Shown: positions 1 through 15,900, numbered from the stretch's first letter. The stretch is 64,000 bases of DNA from Mastigias papua (GCA_964019165.1 OZ025270.1:7902186-7966185), one strand, 5' to 3'. The notes: generated by a model not told the origin, from the letters alone. Numbers and translations are program-made.

Positions 1-1363
1 TATAATTGGATAATGGACATTGAGGGGTGAGTCAAGTACAACTAATACAAAGAAAGACCATGCACTGCTAAATGACAACAACTGTCATAAACTAGAGATT
101 CCATGAGCAAACATTGCTCAATCATGTCCACAAATCACACTTCAACATATCAACAATGCCAATTGGCTGTTCAATTATAGTACAAAATGCAATTGCACCG
201 TGCTACTACTAACTAGACGTACATGAAGAAAGATGATGGGTTTAATGGGCTTAATACTTTGTAGATAATAATATTAGTAGGACAGTCTCCAATGTACACC
301 TATCTACCACAGCATACGAAACAGTACATAAGTTGCAACAACAAAATACAGTGACTGAGGTTGTGAGAAGGAGTAGCGAAAGAGCTAACCTATTAGAAAC
401 AAATAGCCAACAACTAGAAGTTTGAGGAACCATTAAAACACAGTGAAAGATTGTATAAGTATAGTGCTCAGGAAGACCAGGTTTAGTATCTCCAGGCAAC
501 TGCCATGAAGAGATTATTACTTCCCTACACAATCACTTACATTCTTCAAACACATTTACAACAATTACAATAGTCAAAAACTCCAAAATCAACTCACCTC
601 TCTGCTCTGAAATAAAAATAAAAAGAGTACGATTAGAGTATTGTAGCAATCGTGTCTATAGTATACTTACAAAATGACCATAACATTAGTGGATGCATTG
701 AAACAGTCTCAACTTGAAGTATACAAATACTCTACTACATCCAACTAAATTACATTCATCAATATTACAAAATATGAGAAATTATCTGAATACGATATAA
801 ATGTATATCCTCACGATGAGTTCATGCGCAATATTAACTACACTATAATAGATATTCCTCTTGACAACAAACCAATTGACCTACTCATCAATCCATATAC
901 ACAATTACAATCATTAACTGTGATAATGAGCATAAAGCGAAATATTAATCAACATCTACATTCAACATAACTCATGCAACATCATTCACACAATACACAG
1001 ATAACAGATTGATCAACAACGTCACTGTTCACGTGCATCAACGTAACTACACTGCACAAGGTCACAACAAAGAACTCATGATGATATAATCACGTTACAA
1101 AGATGAGTAAAAATATAATTGGATAATGGACATTGAGGGGTGAGTCAAGTACAACTAATACAAAGAAAGACCATGCACTGCTAAATGACAACAACTGTCA
1201 TACAATAGAGATTCCATGAACAAACATTGCTCATTCATGTCCACAAATCACACTGAAACACATCAACAATGCCAATTGGATTTTCCATTATAGTACAAAA
1301 TGCAATTGCACCGTGCTACTACTAACTAGACGTACATGAAGAAAGATGATGGGTTTAATGGGC

Positions 1364-1645
1364 TTAATACTTTGTAGATAATAATATTAGTAGGAAAGTC
1401 TCCAATGTACACCTATCTACCACAGCATACGAAACAGTACACAAGTTGCAACAACAAAATACAGTGACTGAAGTTGTGAGAAGGAGTAGCGAAAGAGCTA
1501 ACCTATTAGAAACAAATAGCCAACAACTAGAGGTTGGAGGAACCATTAAAACACAGTGAAAGATTGTATAAGTATAGTGCTCAGGAAGACCAGGTTTAGT
1601 ATCTCCAGGCAACTGCCATAAAGAGATTATTACTTCCCTACACAA
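1364..1645 (-). other. Conserved 93-codon reverse frame in satellite monomers (probably not a gene)
   Basis: Representative of an ATG-started, 93-codon frame present on the minus strand in most monomers. The hypothetical product has a cysteine-rich hydrophobic centre (LALSLLLL...CCCNLCTV, about residues 48-72) that could be membrane-spanning, and no domain I recognise. The frame is broken or shortened in several copies (shorter at 2477-2725 and 17001-17249, lost at 22576 and 30386). Because the copies are young, an open frame is expected without selection. Substitutions include many amino-acid changes (for example VTVFCCC versus VTILCWC). I infer a chance frame; transcription data would be needed to think otherwise. 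Confidence 0.2.
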
Positions 1646-3321
1646 TCACTTACATTCTTCGAACACATTTACAACAATTACAATAGTCAAAAACTCCAAA
1701 ATCAACTCACCTCTCTGCTCTGAAATAAAAATAAAAAGAGTACGATTAGAGTATTGTAGCAATCGTGTCTATAGTATACTTACAAAATGACCATAACATT
1801 AGTGGATGCATTGAAACAGTCTCAACTTGAAGTATACAAATACTCTACTACATCCAACTAAATTACATTCATCAATATTACAAAATATGAGAAATTATCT
1901 GAATACGACATAAATGTATATCCTCACGATGAGTTCATGCGCAATATTAACTACACTATAATAGATATTCCTCTTGACAACAAACCAAATGACCTACTCA
2001 TCAATCCATATACACAATTACAACCATTAACTGTGATAATGAGCATAAAGCAAAATATTAATCAACATCTACATTCAACATAACTCATGCAACATCATTC
2101 ACACAATACACGGATAACAGATTTATCAACAACGTCACTGTTCACGTGCATCAACGTAACTACACTGCACAAGGTCACAACAAAGAACTCATGATGATAT
2201 AATCACGTTACAAAGATGAGTAAAAATATAATTGGATAATGGACATTGAGGGGTGAGTCAAGTACAACTAATACAAAGAAAGACCATGCACTGCTAAATG
2301 ACAACAACTGTCATACAATAGAGATTCCATGAACAAACATTGCTCATTCATGTCCACAAATCACACTGAAACACATCAACAATGCCAATTGGATTTTCCA
2401 TTATAGTACAAAATGCAATTGCACCGTGCTACTACTAACTAGACGTACATGAAGAAAGATGATGGGTTTAATGGGCTTAATACTTTGTAGATAATAATAT
2501 TAGTAGGAAAGTCTCCAATGTACACCTATCTACCACAGCATACGAAACAGTACACAAGTTGCAACAACAAAATACAGTGACTGAAGTTGTGAGAAGGAGT
2601 AGCGAAAGAGCTAACCTATTAGAAACAAATAGCCAACAACTAGAGGTTGGAGGAACCATTAAAACACAGTGAAAGATTGTATAAGTATAGTGCTCAGGAA
2701 GACCAGGTTTAGTATCTCCAGGCAACTGCCATAAAGAGATTATTACTTCCCTACAAAATCACTTACATTTTTCAAACACATTTACAACAATTACAATAGT
2801 CAAAAACTCCAAAATCAACTCACTTTCACATACTCCTGAAATAAAAATAAAAAGAGTACGATTAGAGTATTGTAGCAATCGTGTCTATAGTATACTTACA
2901 AAATGACCATAACATTAGTGGATGCATTGAAACAGTCTCAACTTGAAGTATACAAATACTCTACTACATCCAACTAAATTACACTCATCAATATTACAAA
3001 ATATGAGAAATTATCTGAATACGACGTTAATGTATATCCTCACGATCAGTTCATACGCAATATTAATTACAATATAATAGATATTCCTCTTGACAACAAG
3101 CCAAATGATCTACTCATCAATCCATATACACAATTACAACCATTAACTGTGATAATCAGCATAAAGCAAATTATTAATCAACATATACATTCAACATAAC
3201 TCATGCAACATCATTCACACAATACACGAATAACAGATTTATCAACAACGTCACTGTTCACGTGCATCAACGTAACCACACTGCACAAGGTCACAACAAA
3301 GACTTCATGATGATATAATCA

Positions 3322-3388
3322 CGTTACTGCACAAGGTCTGTAAAAAGAACTGATGATGATATAATCATGTAAAGAAATGAGCAAACAT
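3322..3388. repeat. Local ~48-bp duplication at a monomer junction
   Basis: At the end of the third monomer the usual tail (ATCACGTTACAAAGATGAGT) is replaced by a longer stretch in which the ACTGCACAAGGT...GATGATATAATCA segment occurs a second time in diverged form. It lengthens the monomer from 1113 to 1161 bp and is absent from the other monomers in the window. Confidence 0.8.
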
Positions 3389-6127
3389 ATAATTGGATAA
3401 TGGACATTGAGGGGTGAGTCAAGTACAACTAATACAAAGAAAGACCATGCACTGCTAAATGACAACAACTGTCATAAACTAGAGATTCCATGAGCAAACA
3501 TTGCTCAATCATGTCCACAAATCACACTTCAACATATCAACAATGCCAATTGGCTGTTCAATTATAGTACAAAATGCAATTGCACCGTGCTACTACTAAC
3601 TAGACGTACATGAAGAAAGATGATGGGTTTAATGGGCTTAATACTTTGTAGATAATAATATTAGTAGGACAGTCTCCAATGTACACTTATCTACCACAGC
3701 ATACGAAACAGTACATAAGTTGCAACAACAAAATACAGTGACTGAGGTTGTGAGAAGGAGTAGCGAAAGAGCTAACCTATTAGAAACAAATAGCCAACAA
3801 CTAGAAGTTTGAGGAACCATTAAAACACAGTGAAAGATTGTATAAGTATAGTGCTCAGGAAGACCAGGTTTAGTATCTCCAGGCAACTGCCATGAAGAGA
3901 TTATTACTTCCCTACACAATCACTTACATTCTTCAAACACATTTACAACAATTACAATAGTCAAAAACTCCAAAATCAACTCACCTCTCTGCTCTGAAAT
4001 AAAAATAAAAAGAGTACGATTAGAGTATTGTAGCAATCGTGTCTATAGTATACTTACAAAATGACCATAACATTAGTGAATGCATTGAAACAGTCTCAAC
4101 TTGAAGTATACAAATACTCTACTACATCCAACTAAATTACATTCATCAATATTACAAAATATGAGAAATTATCTGAATACGATATAAATGTATATCCTCA
4201 CGATGAGTTCATGCGCAATATTAACTACACTATAATAGATATTCCTCTTGACAACAAACCAATTGACCTACTCATCAATCCATATACACAATTACAACCA
4301 TTAACTGTGATAATGAGCATAAAGCGAAATATTAATCAACATCTACATTCAACATAACTCATGCAACATCATTCACACAATACACAGATAACAGATTGAT
4401 CAACAACGTCACTGTTCACGTGCATCAACGTAACTACACTGCACAAGGTCACAACAAAGAACTCATGATGATATAATCACGTTACAAAGATGAGTAAAAA
4501 TATAATTGGATAATGGACATTGAGGGGTGAGTCAAGTACAACTAATACAAAGAAAGACCATGCACTGCTAAATGACAACAACTGTCATACAATAGAGATT
4601 CCATGAACAAACATTGCTCATTCATGTCCACAAATCACACTGAAACACATCAACAATGCCAATTGGATTTTCCATTATAGTACAAAATGCAATTGCACCG
4701 TGCTACTACTAACTAGACGTACATGAAGAAAGATGATGGGTTTAATGGGCTTAATACTTTGTAGATAATAATATTAGTAGGAAAGTCTCCAATGTACACC
4801 TATCTACCACAGCATACGAAACAGTACACAAGTTGCAACAACAAAATACAGTGACTGAAGTTGTGAGAAGGAGTAGCGAAAGAGCTAACCTATTAGAAAC
4901 AAATAGCCAACAACTAGAGGTTGGAGGAACCATTAAAACACAGTGAAAGATTGTATAAGTATAGTGCTCAGGAAGACCAGGTTTAGTATCTCCAGGCAAC
5001 TGCCATAAAGAGATTATTACTTCCCTACACAATCACTTACATTCTTCGAACACATTTACAACAATTACAATAGTCAAAAACTCCAAAATCAACTCACCTC
5101 TCTGCTCTGAAATAAAAATAAAAAGAGTACGATTAGAGTATTGTAGCAATCGTGTCTATAGTATACTTACAAAATGACCATAACATTAGTGGATGCATTG
5201 AAACAGTCTCAACTTGAAGTATACAAATACTCTACTACATCCAACTAAATTACATTCATCAATATTACAAAATATGAGAAATTATCTGAATACGACATAA
5301 ATGTATATCCTCACGATGAGTTCATGCGCAATATTAACTACACTATAATAGATATTCCTCTTGACAACAAACCAAATGACCTACTCATCAATCCATATAC
5401 ACAATTACAACCATTAACTGTGATAATGAGCATAAAGCAAAATATTAATCAACATCTACATTCAACATAACTCATGCAACATCATTCACACAATACACGG
5501 ATAACAGATTTATCAACAACGTCACTGTTCACGTGCATCAACGTAACTACACTGCACAAGGTCACAACAAAGAACTCATGATGATATAATCACGTTACAA
5601 AGATGAGTAAAAATATAATTGGATAATGGACATTGAGGGGTGAGTCAAGTACAACTAATACAAAGAAAGACCATGCACTGCTAAATGACAACAACTGTCA
5701 TACAATAGAGATTCCATGAACAAACATTGCTCATTCATGTCCACAAATCACACTGAAACACATCAACAATGCCAATTGGATTTTCCATTATAGTACAAAA
5801 TGCAATTGCACCGTGCTACTACTAACTAGACGTACATGAAGAAAGATGATGGGTTTAATGGGCTTAATACTTTGTAGATAATAATATTAGTAGGAAAGTC
5901 TCCAATGTACACCTATCTACCACAGCATACGAAACAGTACACAAGTTGCAACAACAAAATACAGTGACTGAAGTTGTGAGAAGGAGTAGCGAAAGAGCTA
6001 ACCTATTAGAAACAAATAGCCAACAACTAGAGGTTGGAGGAACCATTAAAACACAGTGAAAGATTGTATAAGTATAGTGCTCAGGAAGACCAGGTTTAGT
6101 ATCTCCAGGCAACTGCCATAAAGAGAT
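3388..6127. repeat. Higher-order satellite block, copy of 1-2740
   Basis: Monomers at 3388-6127 repeat those at 1-2740 at a shift of 3387 bp, i.e. three monomers including the 48-bp-longer third one. Private variants are shared: the 93-codon reverse frame with tandem serines near its start occurs only at 251-532 and 3638-3919, and both copies read AACAGATTGATC where neighbours read AACAGATTTATC. This supports duplication of a three-monomer block rather than one monomer at a time. Confidence 0.8.
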
Positions 6128-9100
6128 TATTACTTCCCTACACAATCACTTACATTCTTCGAACACATTTACAACAATTACAATAGTCAAAAACTCCAAA
6201 ATCAACTCACCTCTCTGCTCTGAAATAAAAATAAAAAGAGTACGATTAGAGTATTGTAGCAATCGTGTCTATAGTATACTTACAAAATGACCATAACATT
6301 AGTGGATGCATTGAAACAGTCTCAACTTGAAGTATACAAATACTCTACTACATCCAACTAAATTACATTCATCAATATTACAAAATATGAGAAATTATCT
6401 GAATACGACATAAATGTATATCCTCACGATGAGTTCATGCGCAATATTAACTACACTATAATAGATATTCCTCTTGACAACAAACCAAATGACCTACTCA
6501 TCAATCCATATACACAATTACAACCATTAACTGTGATAATGAGCATAAAGCAAAATATTAATCAACATCTACATTCAACATAACTCATGCAACATCATTC
6601 ACACAATACACGGATAACAGATTTATCAACAACGTCACTGTTCACGTGCATCAACGTAACTACACTGCACAAGGTCAAAACAAAGAACTCATGATGATAT
6701 AATCACGTTACAAAGATGAGTAAAAATATAATTGGATCATGGACATTGAGGGGTGAGTCAAGTACAACTAATACAAAGAAAGACCATGCACTGCCAAATG
6801 ACAACAACTGTCATACAATAGAGATTCCATGAACAAACATTGCTCATTCATGTCCACAAATCACACTGAAACACATCAACAATGCCAATTGGATTTTCCA
6901 TTATAGTACAAAATGCAATTGCGCCGTGCTACTACTAACTAGACGTACATGAAGAAAGATGATGGGTTTAATGGGCTTAATACTTTGTAGATAATAATAT
7001 TAGTAGGAAAGTCTCCAATGTACACCTATCTACCACAGCATACGAAACAGTACACAAGTTGCAACAACAAAATACAGTGACTGAAGTTGTGAGAAGGAGT
7101 AGCGAAAGAGCTAACCTATTAGAAACAAATAGCCAACAACTAGAAGTTGGAGGAACCATTAAAACACAGTGGAAGATTGTATAAGTATAGTGCTCAGGAA
7201 GACCAGGTTTAGTATCTCCAGGCAACTGCCATAAAGAGATTATTACTTCCCTACACAATCACTTACATTGTGCAACCACATATACAACAAGTAAAACAGT
7301 CAAAAACTCCAAAAACAACTCACTTCAAAACACTCCTGAAATAAAAATAAAAAGAGTACGATTAGAGTATTGTAGCAATCGTGTCTATAGTATACTTACA
7401 AAATGACCATAACATTAGTGGATGCATTGAAGCAGTCTCAACGTGAAGTATACAAATACTCTACTACATCCAACTAAAGTACATTGATCAATATTACAAA
7501 ATCTGAGAAATTATCTGAATACGATATTAATGTATATCCCCACGATCAGTTCATACGCAATATTAACTACAATATAATAGATATTCCTCTTGACAACAAA
7601 CCAAATACTCTACTCATCAATCCATATACACAATTACAACCGTCAACTGTGATAATGAGCATAAAGCAAACTATTAATCAACATCTACATTCAATATAAC
7701 TCATGCAACATCATTCACACAATACACGGATAACAGATTGATCAACAACGTCACTGTTCACGTGCATCAACGTAACCACACTGCACAAGGTCACAACAAA
7801 GAACTCATGATGATATAATCACGTTACAAAGATGAGTAAAAATCTAATTGGATCATGGACATTGACGGGGGAGTCAAGTACAACTAATACAAAGAAAGAC
7901 CATGCACTGCTAAATGACAACAACTGTCATACAATAGAGATTCCATGAACAAACATTGCTCATTCATGTCCACAAATCACACTGGAACACATCAACAATG
8001 CCAATTGGATTTTCCATCATAGTACAAAATGCAATTGCACCGTGCTACTACTAAATAGACGTACATGAAGAAAGATGATGGGTTTAATGGGCTTAATACT
8101 TTGTAGATAATAATATTAGTAGGAAAGTCTCCAATGTACACCTATCTACCACAGCATACGAAACAGTACATAAGTTGCACCAACACAATATAGTGACTGA
8201 AGTTGCGAGAAGGAGTAGCGAAAGAGCTAACCTATTAGAAACAAATAGCCAACAACTAGAAGTTGGAGGAACCATTAAAACACAGTGGAAGATTGTATAA
8301 GTATAGTGCTCAGGAAGAACAGGTTTAGTATCTCCAGGCAACTGCCATAAAGAGATTATTACTTCCCTACACAATCACTTACATTGCTCAACCACATTAA
8401 GAACATTTAAAAAAGTCAAAAACTCCAAAATCAACTCACTTCAAAACACTCCTGAAATAAAAATAAACAGAGTACGATTAGAGTATTGTAGCAATCGTGT
8501 CTATAGTATACTTACAAACTGACCATAACATTAGTGGATGCATTGAAACAGTCTCAACTTGAAGTATACAAATACTCTACTACATCCAACTAAATTACAG
8601 TCATCAATATTACAAAATCTGAGAAATTATCTGAATACGACATTAATGTATATCCCCACGATCAGTTCATACGCAATATCAACTACAATATAATAGATAT
8701 TCCTCTTGACAACAAACCAAATAATCTACTCATCAATCCATATACACAATTACAACCTTCAACTGTGATAATGAGCATAAAGCAAACTATTAATCAACAT
8801 CTACATTCAACATAACTCATGCAACATCATTCACACAATACACGGATAACAGATTTATCAACAACGTCACTGTTCACGTGCATCAATGTAACCACACTGC
8901 ACAAGGTCACAATAAATAACTCATGATGATATAATCACGTTACAAAGATGAGTAAAAATATAATTGGATAATGGACATTGAGGGGGAGTCAAGCACAACT
9001 AATACAAAGACAGACCATACACTGCTAAATGACAACAACTGTCATACAATAGAGATTCCATGAACAAACATTGCTCATTCATGTCCACAAATCACACTGG

Positions 9101-12100
9101 AACACATCAACAATGCTAATTCGCTTTTCCGTTATGGTACAAAATGCAATTGCACCGTGCTACTACTAACTATACGTACATGAAGAAAGATGATGGGTTT
9201 AATGGGCTTAATACTTTGTAGATAATAATATTAGTAGGAAAGTCTCCAATGTACACCTATCTACCACAGCATACAACACAGTACATAAGTTGCACCAACA
9301 CAATATAGTGACTGAAGTTGCGAGAAGGAGTAGCGAAAGAGCTAACCTATTAGAAACAAATAGCCAACAACTAGAAGTTGGAGGAACCATTAAAACATAG
9401 TGGAAGATTGTATAAGTATAGTGCTCAGGACGACCAGGTTTAGTATCTCCAGGCAACTGCCATAAAGAGATTATTACTTCCCTACACAATCACTTACATT
9501 GTTCAACCACATTAAAAACATTTAAAAAAGTCAAAAACTCCAAAATCAACTCACTTCAAACCACACCTGAAATAAAAATAAAAAGAGTACGATTAGAGTA
9601 TTGTAGCAATCGTGTCTATAGTATACTTACAAAATGACCATAACATTAGTGGATGCATTGAAACAGTCTCAACTTGAAGTATACAAATACTCTAGTACAT
9701 CCAACTAAAGTACATTGATCAATATTACAAAATCTGAGAAATTATCTGAATACGATATTAATGTATATCCCCACGATCAGTTCATACGCAATATTAACTA
9801 CAATATAATAGATATTCCTCTTGACAACAAACCAAATACTCTACTCATCAATCCATATACACAATTACAACCGTCAACTGTGATAATGAGCATAAAGCAA
9901 ACTATTAATCAACATCTACATTCAACATAACTCATGCAACATCATTCACACAATACACGGATAACAGATTGATCAACAACGTCACTGTTCACGTGCATCA
10001 ACGTAACCACACTGCACAAGGTCACAACAAAGAACTCATGATGATATAATCACGTTACAAAGATGAGTAAAAATCTAATTGGATCATGGACATTGACGGG
10101 GGAGTCAAGTACAACTAATACAAAGAAAGACCATGCACTGCTAAATGACAACAACTGTCATACAATAGAGATTCCATGAACAAACATTGCTCATTCATGT
10201 CCACAAATCACACTGGAACACATCAACAATGCCAATTGGATTTTCCATCATAGTACAAAATGCAATTGCACCGTGCTACTACTAAATAGACGTACATGAA
10301 GAAAGATGATGGGTTTAATGGGCTTAATACTTTGTAGATAATAATATTAGTAGGAAAGTCTCCAATGTACACCTATCTACCACAGCATACGAAACAGTAC
10401 ATAAGTTGCACCAACACAATATAGTGACTGAAGTTGCGAGAAGGAGTAGCGAAAGAGCTAACCTATTAGAAACAAATAGCCAACAACTAGAAGTTGGAGG
10501 AACCATTAAAACACAGTGGAAGATTGTATAAGTATAGTGCTCAGGAAGACCAGGTTTAGTATCTCCAGGCAACTGCCATAAAGAGATTATTACTTCCCTA
10601 CACAATCACTTACATTCTTCAAACACATTTACAACAATTACAATAGTCAAAAACTCCAAAATCAACTCACCTCTCTGCTCTGAAATAAAAATAAAAAGAG
10701 TACGATTAGAGTATTGTAGCAATCGTGTCTATAGTATACTTACAAAATGACCATAACATTAGTGGATGCATTGAAACAGTCTCAACTTGAAGTATACAAA
10801 TACTCTACTACATCCAACTAAATTACATTCATCAATATTACAAAATATGAGAAATTATCTGAATACGACATAAATGTATATCCTCACGATGAGTTCATGC
10901 GCAATATTAACTACACTATAATAGATATTCCTCTTGACAACAAACCAAATGACCTACTCATCAATCCATATACACAATTACAACCATTAACTGTGATAAT
11001 GAGCATAAAGCAAAATATTAATCAACATCTACATTCAACATAACTCATGCAACATCATTCACACAATACACGGATAACAGATTTATCAACAACGTCACTG
11101 TTCACGTGCATCAACGTAACTACACTGCACAAGGTCAAAACAAAGAACTCATGATGATATAATCACGTTACAAAGATGAGTAAAAATATAATTGGATCAT
11201 GGACATTGAGGGGTGAGTCAAGTACAACTAATACAAAGAAAGACCATGCACTGCCAAATGACAACAACTGTCATACAATAGAGATTCCATGAACAAACAT
11301 TGCTCATTCATGTCCACAAATCACACTGAAACACATCAACAATGCCAATTGGATTTTCCATTATAGTACAAAATGCAATTGCGCCGTGCTACTACTAACT
11401 AGACGTACATGAAGAAAGATGATGGGTTTAATGGGCTTAATACTTTGTAGATAATAATATTAGTAGGAAAGTCTCCAATGTACACCTATCTACCACAGCA
11501 TACGAAACAGTACACAAGTTGCAACAACAAAATACAGTGACTGAAGTTGTGAGAAGGAGTAGCGAAAGAGCTAACCTATTAGAAACAAATAGCCAACAAC
11601 TAGAAGTTGGAGGAACCATTAAAACACAGTGGAAGATTGTATAAGTATAGTGCTCAGGAAGACCAGGTTTAGTATCTCCAGGCAACTGCCATAAAGAGAT
11701 TATTACTTCCCTACACAATCACTTACATTGTTCAACCACATTAAAAACATTTAAAAAAGTCAAAAACTCCAAAATCAACTCACTTCAAAACACTCCTGAA
11801 ATAAAAATAAAAAGAGTACGATTAGAGTATTGTAGCAATCGTGTCTATAGTATACTTACAAAATGACCATAACATTAGTGGATGCATTGAAACAGTCTCA
11901 ACTTGAAGTATACAAATACTCTAGTACATCCAACTAAAGTACATTGATCAATATTACAAAATCTGAGAAATTATCTGAATACGATATTAATGTATATCCC
12001 CACGATCAGTTCATACGCAATATTAACTACAATATAATAGATATTCCTCTTGACAACAAACCAAATACTCTACTCATCAATCCATATACACAATTACAAC

Positions 12101-12915
12101 CGTCAACTGTGATAATGAGCATAAAGCAAACTATTAATCAACATCTACATTCAACATAACTCATGCAACATCATTCACACAATACACGGATAACAGATTG
12201 ATCAACAACGTCACTGTTCACGTGCATCAACGTAACCACACTGCACAAGGTCACAACAAAGAACTCATGATGATATAATCACGTTACAAAGATGAGTAAA
12301 AATCTAATTGGATCATGGACATTGACGGGGGAGTCAAGTACAACTAATACTAAGAAAGACCATGCACTGCTAAATGACAACAACTGTCATACAATAGAGA
12401 TTCCATGAACAAACATTGCTCATTCATGTCCACAAATCACACTGGAACACATCAACAATGCCAATTGGATTTTCCATCATAGTACAAAATGCAATTGCAC
12501 CGTGCTACTACTAAATAGACGTACATGAAGAAAGATGATGGGTTTAATGGGCTTAATACTTTGTAGATAATAATATTAGTAGGAAAGTCTCCAATGTACA
12601 CCTATCTACCACAGCATACAACACAGTACATAAGTTGCACCAACACAATATAGTGACTGAAGTTGCGAGAAGGAGTAGCGAAAGAGCTAACCTATTAGAA
12701 ACAAATAGCCAACAACTAGAAGTTGGAGGAACCATTAAAACATAGTGGAAGATTGTATAAGTATAGTGCTCAGAAAGACCAGGTTTAGTATCTCCAGGCA
12801 ACTGCCATAAAGAGATTATTACTTCCCTACACAATCACTTACATTGTTCAACCACATTAAAAACATTTAAAAAAGTCAAAAACTCCAAAATCAACTCACT
12901 TCAAACCACACCTGA

Positions 12916-15900
12916 AATAAAAATAAAAAGAGTACGATTAGAGTATTGTAGCAATCGTGTCTATAGTATACTTACAAAATGACCATAACATTAGTGGATG
13001 CATTGAAACAGTCTCAACTTGAAGTATACAAATACTCTAGTACATCCAACTAAAGTACATTGATCAATATTACAAAATCTGAGAAATTATCTGAATACGA
13101 TATTAATGTATATCCCCACGATCAGTTCATACGCAATATTAACTACAATATAATAGATATTCCTCTTGACAACAAACCAAATACTCTACTCATCAATCCA
13201 TATACACAATTACAACCGTCAACTGTGATAATGAGCATAAAGCAAACTATTAATCAACATCTACATTCAACATAACTCATGCAACATCATTCACACAATA
13301 CACGGATAACAGATTGATCAACAACGTCACTGTTCACGTGCATCAACGTAACCACACTGCACAAGGTCACAACAAAGAACTCATGATGATATAATCACGT
13401 TACAAAGATGAGTAAAAATCTAATTGGATCATGGACATTGACGGGGGAGTCAAGTACAACTAATACAAAGAAAGACCATGCACTGCTAAATGACAACAAC
13501 TGTCATACAATAGAGATTCCATGAACAAACATTGCTCATTCATGTCCACAAATCACACTGGAACACATCAACAATGCCAATTGGATTTTCCATCATAGTA
13601 CAAAATGCAATTGCACCGTGCTACTACTAAATAGACGTACATGAAGAAAGATGATGGGTTTAATGGGCTTAATACTTTGTAGATAATAATATTAGTAGGA
13701 AAGTCTCCAATGTACACCTATCTACCACAGCATACGAAACAGTACATAAGTTGCACCAACACAATATAGTGACTGAAGTTGCGAGAAGGAGTAGCGAAAG
13801 AGCTAACCTATTAGAAACAAATAGCCAACAACTAGAAGTTGGAGGAACCATTAAAACACAGTGGAAGATTGTATAAGTATAGTGCTCAGGAAGACCAGGT
13901 TTAGTATCTCCAGGCAACTGCCATAAAGAGATTATTACTTCCCTACACAATCACTTACATTGCTCAACCACATTAAGAACATTTAAAAAAGTCAAAAACT
14001 CCAAAATCAACTCACTTCAAAACACTCCTGAAATAAAAATAAAAAGAGTACGATTAGAGTATTGTAGTAATCGTGTCTATAGTATACTTACAAACTGACC
14101 ATAACATTAGTGGATGCATTGAAACAGTCTCAACTTGAAGTATACAAATACTCTACTACATCCAACTAAATTACAGTCATCAATATTACAAAATCTGAGA
14201 AATTATCTGAATACGACATTAATGTATATCCCCACGATCAGTTCATACGCAATATCAACTACAATATAATAGATATTCCTCTTGACAACAAACCAAATAA
14301 TCTACTCATCAATCCATATACACAATTACAACCTTCAACTGTGATAATGAGCATAAAGCAAACTATTAATCAACATCTACATTCAACATAACTCATGCAA
14401 CATCATTCACACAATACACGGATAACAGATTTATCAACAACGTCACTGTTCACGTGCATCAATGTAACCACACTGCACAAGGTCACAATAAATAACTCAT
14501 GATGATATAATCACGTTACAAAGATGAGTAAAAATATAATTGGATAATGGACATTGAGGGGGAGTCAAGCACAACTAATACAAAGACAGACCATACACTG
14601 CTAAATGACAACAACTGTCATACAATAGAGATTCCATGAACAAACATTGCTCATTCATGTCCACAAATCACACTGGAACACATCAACAATGCTAATTCGC
14701 TTTTCCGTTATGGTACAAAATGCAATTGCACCGTGCTACTACTAACTATACGTACATGAAGAAAGATGATGGGTTTAATGGGCTTAATACTTTGTAGATA
14801 ATAATATTAGTAGGAAAGTCTCCAATGTACACCTATCTACCACAGCATACAACACAGTACATAAGTTGCACCAACACAATATAGTGACTGAAGTTGCGAG
14901 AAGGAGTAGCGAAAGAGCTAACCTATTAGAAACAAATAGCCAACAACTAGAAGTTGGAGGAACCATTAAAACATAGTGGAAGATTGTATAAGTATAGTGC
15001 TCAGAAAGACCAGGTTTAGTATCTCCAGGCAACTGCCATAAAGAGATTATTACTTCCCTACACAATCACTTACATTGTTCAACCACATTAAAAACATTTA
15101 AAAAAGTCAAAAACTCCAAAATCAACTCACTTCAAACCACACCTGAAATAAAAATAAAAAGAGTACGATTAGAGTATTGTAGCAATCGTGTCTATAGTAT
15201 ACTTACAAAATGACCATAACATTAGTGGATGCATTGAAACAGTCTCAACTTGAAGTATACAAATACTCTAGTACATCCAACTAAAGTACATTGATCAATA
15301 TTACAAAATCTGAGAAATTATCTGAATACGATATTAATGTATATCCCCACGATCAGTTCATACGCAATATTAACTACAATATAATAGATATTCCTCTTGA
15401 CAACAAACCAAATACTCTACTCATCAATCCATATACACAATTACAACCGTCAACTGTGATAATGAGCATAAAGCAAACTATTAATCAACATCTACATTCA
15501 ACATAACTCATGCAACATCATTCACACAATACACGGATAACAGATTGATCAACAACGTCACTGTTCACGTGCATCAACGTAACCACACTGCACAAGGTCA
15601 CAACAAAGAACTCATGATGATATAATCACGTTACAAAGATGAGTAAAAATCTAATTGGATCATGGACATTGACGGGGGAGTCAAGTACAACTAATACAAA
15701 GAAAGACCATGCACTGCTAAATGACAACAACTGTCATACAATAGAGATTCCATGAACAAACATTGCTCATTCATGTCCACAAATCACACTGGAACACATC
15801 AACAATGCCAATTGGATTTTCCATCATAGTACAAAATGCAATTGCACCGTGCTACTACTAAATAGACGTACATGAAGAAAGATGATGGGTTTAATGGGCT

